10,997 nt of DNA from an uncultured Lysobacter sp. (GTDB lineage Bacteria > Pseudomonadota > Gammaproteobacteria > Xanthomonadales > Xanthomonadaceae): NCBI GenBank assembly GCA_946480055.1, contig CAMLID010000102.1:1-10997 (forward strand), written 5' to 3'. Positions 6,934-10,997 of the stretch are shown here, in pieces. Below the pieces are notes generated by a model. The model saw nothing but the letters and a program-made list of their open reading frames with translations, had not been told where the DNA came from and made no database searches. A program made the position numbers and the translations under genes. Position 1 is the first letter of the stretch; each line of letters begins with the position of its first letter.

Positions 6934-7563
6934 TTACTTCGAGTACAGCTCGACGATCAGCGCTTCGTTGATATCGGCCGGCAGATCGGCACGATCCGGC
7001 ACAGCCTTGAACACACCGCTGAACTTCTTGCTGTCAACCTCGACCCACGACGGCGAGAGGTCCATCTGCGAAGCCACGGTCAGGGATTCCTGCACGCGCA
7101 GCTGCTTCTGGGCACGCTCGGACAGCGCGATCGCGTCGCCGGCCTTGACCTGATAGGACGGCAGGTTGACGGACTTGCCGTTGACCGTGACGCCGCGGTG
7201 CGAGACCAGCTGACGGGCGGCCGGACGGGTCACTGCGAAGCCCATGCGGTAGATCACGTTGTCGAGACGCGTCTCCAGGAGCTGAAGCAGGTTCTCGCCG
7301 GTGTTGCCCTTCTTGGTCGAGGCCTTCTTGTAGTAGTTGCGGAACTGACGTTCCAGCAGGCCGTAGATACGCTTGACCTTCTGCTTCTCGCGAAGCTGGG
7401 TGGCGTAGTCGGACAGCTTGCCCTTACGGGCGGTGGGGCCGTGTTGGCCGGGCTTCTGCTCGAGCTTGCACTTCGAATCGAGTGCACGAGCGGACGACTT
7501 CAAGCCGAGGTCGGCGCCTTCGCGACGAGCGAGCTTACAGGTGGGACCAATATAACGAGCCAT
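6934..7563 (-). CDS. rpsD: 30S ribosomal protein S4
   Basis: S4 binds 16S rRNA early in small-subunit assembly, contributes to decoding accuracy and, in E. coli, represses translation of the alpha operon by binding the rpsM leader. The 209-residue product begins [19 protein letters not shown]. It contains the [12 protein letters not shown] stretch and [10 protein letters not shown], then the S4 RNA-binding fold around [32 protein letters not shown] (about 99-130), and ends in ALIVELYSK. Only two N-terminal cysteines (Cys9, Cys32) are present, fewer than the four of zinc-binding S4 forms, so this is probably the zinc-free type. Its Shine-Dalgarno GAGGAG overlaps the rpsK TGA stop, pointing to translational coupling with S11. 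It lies in the standard rpsM-rpsK-rpsD-rpoA order. Confidence 0.99.
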   Translation of the reverse strand: MARYIGPTCKLARREGADLGLKSSARALDSKCKLEQKPGQHGPTARKGKLSDYATQLREKQKVKRIYGLLERQFRNYYKKASTKKGNTGENLLQLLETRLDNVIYRMGFAVTRPAARQLVSHRGVTVNGKSVNLPSYQVKAGDAIALSERAQKQLRVQESLTVASQMDLSPSWVEVDSKKFSGVFKAVPDRADLPADINEALIVELYSK

Positions 7564-7577
7564 TTTTCTTCAGCTCC

Positions 7578-7970
7578 TCAGACGCGACGCTTCTTCGGCG
7601 GACGGCACCCGTTGTGCGGGATAGGCGTCACGTCGATGATGTTCATGATCTTGTAACCGACGTTGTTCAGCGAACGAACGGCGGACTCACGACCCGGACC
7701 CGGGCCCTTGATGCGCACTTCCAGCGACTTCACGCCGTAGTCGAGCGCAGCACGGCCGGCCTTTTCGGCGGCAACCTGGGCTGCGAACGGGGTCGACTTA
7801 CGCGAGCCGCGGAAACCCGCGCCGCCCGAAGTCGCCCACGAGAGCGCATTGCCCTGGCGGTCGGTGATCGTGATGATCGTGTTGTTGAAAGAAGCGTGGA
7901 CGTGGGCGATGCCGTCGGTGACGACGCGCTTGATCTTCTTCTTGGTTTTTGCAGCTGCCGGCTTAGCCAT
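7578..7970 (-). CDS. rpsK: 30S ribosomal protein S11
   Basis: S11 sits on the 30S platform, where it helps form the mRNA exit site. The 130-residue product has the basic N-terminal tail [15 protein letters not shown], the core [41 protein letters not shown] and the conserved C-terminus [18 protein letters not shown]. Length matches the family (about 129). The Shine-Dalgarno AAGGGG overlaps the rpsM TAA stop; the gap to rpsM is only 11 nt, so translation of the two is probably coupled. The gap to rpsD downstream is 14 nt. Nothing about it is unusual. Confidence 0.99.
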   Translation of the reverse strand: MAKPAAAKTKKKIKRVVTDGIAHVHASFNNTIITITDRQGNALSWATSGGAGFRGSRKSTPFAAQVAAEKAGRAALDYGVKSLEVRIKGPGPGRESAVRSLNNVGYKIMNIIDVTPIPHNGCRPPKKRRV

Positions 7971-7981
7971 GGTTTGACCCC

Positions 7982-8338
7982 TTACTTCCTGATGGCCTTA
8001 CGCGGACCCTTACGGGTACGTGCATTGGTACGCGTGCGCTGACCGCGCAGCGGCAAGCCGCGGCGGTGACGCAGGCCGCGGTAGCAGCCCAGGTCCATCA
8101 GACGCTTGATAGCGATACCGACCTCGCGACGCAGGTCGCCTTCAACCACGTACTTACCGACTTCGGCGCGCAAGCGCTCGACTTCCGGTTCGGACAGGTC
8201 ACGAATCTTCGTCGAAGAATTCACGCCTGCGGCATCGCAGACCTTCTTCGAACGAGTACGGCCGATGCCGTAAATGCTTTGCAACCCGACCCAGACATGC
8301 TTCTGGGCAGGCAAGTTGACGCCCGCAATACGCGCCAT
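7982..8338 (-). CDS. rpsM: 30S ribosomal protein S13
   Basis: S13 lies in the 30S head, where it contacts the 50S subunit (with L5) and P-site tRNA. The 118-residue product starts [39 protein letters not shown], carries the helix-two-turns-helix region, and ends in the very basic tail [31 protein letters not shown]. The open frame extends upstream to 8452, but the family N-terminus and a GGAG 8 nt before ATG 8338 fix the start there. It is the first gene of the alpha operon, preceded by a promoter candidate and a leader of about 55 nt. Part of its Shine-Dalgarno falls in a small hairpin, as expected if S4 represses the operon through this leader. Confidence 0.98.
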   Translation of the reverse strand: MARIAGVNLPAQKHVWVGLQSIYGIGRTRSKKVCDAAGVNSSTKIRDLSEPEVERLRAEVGKYVVEGDLRREVGIAIKRLMDLGCYRGLRHRRGLPLRGQRTRTNARTRKGPRKAIRK

Positions 8339-8393
8339 AACGCGATCTCCAACTGAGTTTGGCGGCCAGGGCGGATTAACCCCGGCGAGTGAA
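8339..8393 (-). promoter_or_regulatory. Probable rpsM leader, candidate S4 autoregulatory site
   Basis: This is the stretch from the predicted transcription start (about 8393) to rpsM. At 8349-8362 the minus-strand RNA can form CCAAAC-TCA-GTTGG with one bulged A, and the 3' arm covers the GG of the Shine-Dalgarno GGAG. CCAG near the 5' end can also pair with CTGG. In E. coli, S4 represses this operon by binding a pseudoknot at the rpsM start. Here the pseudoknot is not demonstrated; only a small SD-occluding hairpin is seen. Confidence 0.4.
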
Positions 8394-8399
8394 CTGGAA

Positions 8400-8428
8400 A
8401 TTTTAACAAGGTCTCGGGTTAATAGGAA
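8400..8428 (-). promoter_or_regulatory. Candidate extended -10 promoter of the alpha operon
   Basis: On the minus strand TGT-TAAAAT (8408 down to 8400) gives an extended -10 with five of six consensus bases. The -35 hexamer 17 nt upstream, TTCCTA (8423-8428), matches only three of six, which is acceptable for an extended -10 promoter. It lies in an AT-rich patch within a very GC-rich gap, about 60 nt before rpsM, where enterobacteria also have an alpha-operon promoter. No start site has been measured. Confidence 0.55.
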
Positions 8429-8432
8429 GCCC

Positions 8433-8556
8433 CGCGGCGTCAGAGACGCCACGGAACCACGGCATGGGGAGTGTGCCCATGCTCCGGCGACGAACCAGGA
8501 CTGGCTGAATAGGGCGATCCCGCCCTACTCGCCCCGCGCGCTACTCTGGCGCGCGG
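8433..8556 (-). other. Cluster of four hairpins in the secY-rpsM gap
   Basis: In minus-strand order from secY there are four stems. The first is 8 bp (8549-8556 with 8534-8541, CCGCGCGC/GCGCGCGG, 7-nt loop), starting 12 nt past the secY stop. The second is 6 bp with a 4-nt loop (8521-8526 with 8511-8516). The third is 7 bp (8476-8482 with 8462-8468, GCATGGG/CCCATGC). The fourth is 9 bp with one G-U pair and a 3-nt loop (8445-8453 with 8433-8441). None has a T-tract, so none is a standard terminator, but together they may reduce read-through from the spc operon or mark processing sites. No rpmJ-like reading frame is present here. Confidence 0.5.
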
Positions 8557-8568
8557 AATGGTCCTGGC

Positions 8569-9930
8569 TCACCCGCGCGCGAGACCGCCGCGCGAGCCGC
8601 CCTTCAAGTTCGCCTTCTTCAACAGGCTCTCGTACTGATGGGACATCAGATGAGCCTGGATTTGAGCGATGAAATCCATCACCACGACCACGACGATCAG
8701 CAACGAGGTGCCGCCGAAGTAGAACGAGGTGCCCAGTTGGGTGCGCATGATCTCCGGGAGGAGACAGACGATCACCAGGTAAGCCGCACCGGCCGCCGTG
8801 AGGCGGGTCAGTACGCCGTCGACATAGTCGGCCGTCGCCTTGCCAGGACGGATGCCTGGAATAAGCGCGCCCGACTTCTTCAGATTGTCGGCCGTTTCCT
8901 GCGAGTTGAACACCAGCGCCGTGTAGAAGAAGGCGAAGCCGATGATCAGGGCCGCATACAGAATCATGTGCAGCGGCTCGCCAGGATTCAGCCACTGGCT
9001 GACCCGCTGGAGCCAGGTCGCCGAACTGCTCTGGCTGAACCAGGTCGCCGCCGTCGCCGGGAACATCACGATGCTCGAGGCGAAGATGGCCGGGATCACG
9101 CCCGACATGTTCAGCTTCAGGGGCAGGAACGAGGACTGATTCATGTAGGCGTTACGACCGCCCTGACGGCGGGCGTAGTTCACCGTGATCCGGCGCTGTC
9201 CGCGCTCGACGAACACCACCAGGTAGGTGAACACCAGGACGATAGCCACCACCGCGATCGCGGTCATGGGGTTCATGGTGCCGTCGTTGATCTGGGTGAA
9301 CATCGTCACCACCGCAGCGGGCAGGCCCGCGACGATGCCGGCGAAGATGATCAAGGACACGCCGTTGCCGATACCGCGCTCGGTCACCTGCTCGCCGATC
9401 CACATCAGGAACATGGTGCCCGCGGTCAACGCGAGTACCGCGGTCAGGATGAAGCCCGGACCCGGGTTGTAGACCACCGGAATGCCCTGGCTCGCGCCGC
9501 CGGCCTGCAAGGCCGTCGCGATACCCCAGGCCTGGAACACGGCCAGGGGGATCGCACCCATGCGCGACCACTGGTTGATCTTGCGCCGGCCCGACTCGCC
9601 TTCCTTCTGGATGGCTTTCAGGCTGGGCACGATCTGCACCAGCAGCTGCACGATGATCGACGCCGAGATGTACGGCATCACGTTCAACGCGAACAGGCTG
9701 AAACGGTGAAGGGCGCCGCCCGAGAACATGTTGAACATGTCCACGATCGTGCCCTTCTGCGATTCCATGAGCTTGAGCATCGCTTCGGGATTGACGCCCG
9801 GCACCGGGATGTAGCAACCGATGCGATAGACGATCAATGCGCCGACTACGAACAGCAGACGTTGGCGAAGCTCGGTGAATTTACCGAGTCCGCCGCCGAG
9901 ACCGGCCATCGCGTTGCTGCTCCGCGCCAT
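8569..9930 (-). CDS. secY: Preprotein translocase subunit SecY
   Basis: SecY is the channel of the SecYEG translocon in the inner membrane, through which unfolded proteins are exported or inserted. The 453-residue product has the expected ten hydrophobic segments. Recognisable landmarks are [12 protein letters not shown] after the first helix, the [21 protein letters not shown] region of the second helix, [26 protein letters not shown] in the middle, [16 protein letters not shown], and the cytoplasmic loop [23 protein letters not shown], which contacts SecA and the ribosome. The start at 9930 is 7 nt after the rplO stop, with GAGGAG overlapping that stop. An upstream in-frame start at 9984 would add 18 arginine-rich residues and overlap rplO, so it is rejected; ATG 9909 is a less likely alternative. 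It is the last gene of the spc operon here. Confidence 0.98.
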   Translation of the reverse strand: MARSSNAMAGLGGGLGKFTELRQRLLFVVGALIVYRIGCYIPVPGVNPEAMLKLMESQKGTIVDMFNMFSGGALHRFSLFALNVMPYISASIIVQLLVQIVPSLKAIQKEGESGRRKINQWSRMGAIPLAVFQAWGIATALQAGGASQGIPVVYNPGPGFILTAVLALTAGTMFLMWIGEQVTERGIGNGVSLIIFAGIVAGLPAAVVTMFTQINDGTMNPMTAIAVVAIVLVFTYLVVFVERGQRRITVNYARRQGGRNAYMNQSSFLPLKLNMSGVIPAIFASSIVMFPATAATWFSQSSSATWLQRVSQWLNPGEPLHMILYAALIIGFAFFYTALVFNSQETADNLKKSGALIPGIRPGKATADYVDGVLTRLTAAGAAYLVIVCLLPEIMRTQLGTSFYFGGTSLLIVVVVVMDFIAQIQAHLMSHQYESLLKKANLKGGSRGGLARG

Positions 9931-9937
9931 GTATCGC

Positions 9938-10375
9938 TTACTCCTCGACCTTGCCGCCGGCCGCTTCGATCGCGGCCTTCGCACCGGCCGTGGCCAGCAC
10001 GCCCTTGAGCACGAACGCCTTGTTCAGCTCGCCCTTCTTGACGATCTTCGCCTGCTTGGCCGTGGTCGGAACCAGCTTGGCCGCGAGCAGCTTGGCGAAA
10101 TCGATCTCACCGGCTTCCAGCTTGTCCAGCTGGTAGGACATCACCTCGGCGGTGTCCTTCTTGGTCTTCGAGCGGAAGCCGATCTTCGGCAGACGACGCT
10201 GCATCGGGGTCTGACCGCCTTCGAAGCCGGCCTTGATCTTGCCCTTGCCCGAACGAGCGAACGAACCCTTGTGGCCGCGGCCCGCGGTCTTGCCGAGGCC
10301 AGAACCGATACCGCGACCGACGCGCTTGCGGTCTTCGCGGGCGCCGTCAGCCGGCTTGAGTGTATTGAGACGCAT
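9938..10375 (-). CDS. rplO: 50S ribosomal protein L15
   Basis: L15 binds 23S rRNA late in large-subunit assembly. The product is 145 residues, the normal bacterial length. It has the extended glycine- and basic-rich N-terminus [43 protein letters not shown], then [17 protein letters not shown], and a globular C-terminal half containing [33 protein letters not shown]. The start has a near-perfect AAGGAG 6 nt upstream. It lies 10 nt after rpmD and 7 nt before secY, an arrangement that suggests coupled translation of rpmD-rplO-secY. Nothing about it is unusual. Confidence 0.99.
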   Translation of the reverse strand: MRLNTLKPADGAREDRKRVGRGIGSGLGKTAGRGHKGSFARSGKGKIKAGFEGGQTPMQRRLPKIGFRSKTKKDTAEVMSYQLDKLEAGEIDFAKLLAAKLVPTTAKQAKIVKKGELNKAFVLKGVLATAGAKAAIEAAGGKVEE

Positions 10376-10385
10376 GATGTTCTCC

Positions 10386-10592
10386 TTAGCCCTCGACCTG
10401 AACCAGATAGTGGACCGTGTTGATCAGGCCACGAACCTGCGGGCTGTCTTTCAGCGTCCGCACGTCGTTGAGCTTGTTCAGGCCGAGCGCCTTCACCGAC
10501 AGACGGTGACGCGACTGACAGCCACGCAGACCCTTGACCAGGCGCACGGTAACCGTGCCGCCTTCGACGGGCTTGTTCTCAGCCTTAGCCAT
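10386..10592 (-). CDS. rpmD: 50S ribosomal protein L30
   Basis: L30 is a small protein of the large subunit. The 68-residue product has a short N-terminal extension ([11 protein letters not shown]), then [56 protein letters not shown], which covers the whole L30 fold and its NTVHYLV C-terminal strand. It is slightly longer than the E. coli protein (59 residues) because of that extension. Its ATG overlaps the last 8 nt of rpsE, and its Shine-Dalgarno GGAGGA lies inside rpsE, so the two are almost certainly translationally coupled. Confidence 0.98.
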   Translation of the reverse strand: MAKAENKPVEGGTVTVRLVKGLRGCQSRHRLSVKALGLNKLNDVRTLKDSPQVRGLINTVHYLVQVEG

Positions 10593-10997
10593 GGTTGAGA
10601 TCCTCCACCTTCTTGCCGCGCTTGGCAGCGATCTTGGCCGGCGAATGCATGCCGGTCAGACCCTTCAGCGTGGCGCGAACCAGGTTGATCGGGTTACGCG
10701 AACCGGTGGCCTTGGCCAGCACGTTCTTGACGCCGACCGCTTCGAGCACGGCGCGCATCGCGCCGCCGGCGATCACGCCGGTACCTTCCGACGCCGGCTG
10801 CATGAACACATGCGCCGCGCCGTGGCCCGACTTCACGGCGTGCCACAAGGTGCCGTTGTTCAGATCGACGTTGTTCATCGCCTTGCGGGCGTACTCCATC
10901 GACTTCTGGATGGCGACCGGCACTTCGCGCGCCTTGCCGTAGCCGAAGCCGACCTTGCCGTTGCCGTCGCCCACCACCGTCAGTGCGGTGAAGGTGA
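10585..10997 (-). CDS. rpsE: 30S ribosomal protein S5, C-terminal part (start outside window)
   Basis: S5 helps maintain decoding fidelity together with S4 and lines the mRNA entry channel. The window holds the last 136 amino acid codons and the stop. The frame enters as [39 protein letters not shown] and continues through [56 protein letters not shown], the conserved C-terminal domain. The N-terminal double-stranded-RNA-binding part is cut off by the window edge. An internal ATG at 10977 is not the start, because the frame stays open and S5-like to the edge. It overlaps rpmD by 8 nt at its 3' end, the usual spc operon order. Confidence 0.98.
   Translation of the reverse strand, partial: TFTALTVVGDGNGKVGFGYGKAREVPVAIQKSMEYARKAMNNVDLNNGTLWHAVKSGHGAAHVFMQPASEGTGVIAGGAMRAVLEAVGVKNVLAKATGSRNPINLVRATLKGLTGMHSPAKIAAKRGKKVEDLNHG

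Noticed and set aside
5900..7153. 417-residue open frame on the plus strand opposite rpoA and rpsD
   Set aside because: It is antisense to two essential genes. The pattern reflects codon use of the true strand.
8339..8452. N-terminal extension of S13 to 8452
   Set aside because: The conserved S13 start [10 protein letters not shown] and its Shine-Dalgarno fix the start at 8338. The extension would run across the promoter candidate.
9931..9984. Arg/Ser-rich N-terminal extension of SecY
   Set aside because: It would overlap the end of rplO. MARSSNAM at 9930 has a Shine-Dalgarno and matches the family length.
8638..10008. 456-residue open frame on the plus strand opposite secY
   Set aside because: It is antisense to secY and extremely rich in His, Arg, Asp and Gln, as expected from reverse reading of hydrophobic codons.
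1..10997. Search for a novel defence, mobile or biosynthetic system
   Set aside because: All substantial genes but one belong to recognisable core families, and the exception is a lone membrane protein. No integrase, transposase, tandem repeat array or foreign-looking block is visible.

Overview
This is an ordinary stretch of chromosome from a high-GC gammaproteobacterium. The protein sequences and gene order look like the Xanthomonadaceae/Lysobacteraceae, probably Lysobacter or a close relative. That assignment rests on recognising the proteins by eye and was not tested by a search. I see no mobile element, CRISPR array, tRNA, rRNA or unfamiliar multi-gene system.

Left part, plus strand (1-2425): the 3' end of typA (bipA, a ribosome-associated GTPase), then a small DUF2127-type membrane protein, then a predicted lipoprotein of the amidase-signature family. 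Left-centre, minus strand (2486-4995): dsbB (disulfide bond formation), a class II DAHP synthase (first step of the shikimate pathway) and a four-helix membrane protein of unknown function. These share a strand with short gaps and may be co-transcribed. The convergent junction at 2426-2485 abuts a short palindromic sequence resembling REP-like intergenic repeats. The last codons of the unknown gene lie inside that repeat.

Right part, minus strand (5230-10997): the distal spc operon (rpsE, rpmD, rplO, secY), a 230-nt gap, and the alpha operon (rpsM, rpsK, rpsD, rpoA, rplQ). It ends in a strong intrinsic terminator at about 5142-5164. These genes supply 30S and 50S ribosomal proteins, the RNA polymerase alpha subunit and the SecY channel. 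Spacing is tight throughout, with an 8-nt rpsE/rpmD overlap and Shine-Dalgarno sequences lying on upstream stop codons.

There are three exceptions to the tight spacing. The secY-rpsM gap has no rpmJ, carries several hairpins, and holds a good extended -10 promoter candidate followed by a short leader in which a hairpin covers the rpsM Shine-Dalgarno. The rpsD-rpoA gap has a 10-nt-arm hairpin with a UUCG loop. The rpoA-rplQ gap is unusually long (283 nt) and carries three consecutive stem-loops. These RNA-level features are the most interesting content of the window, and the evidence for them is sequence pattern only.
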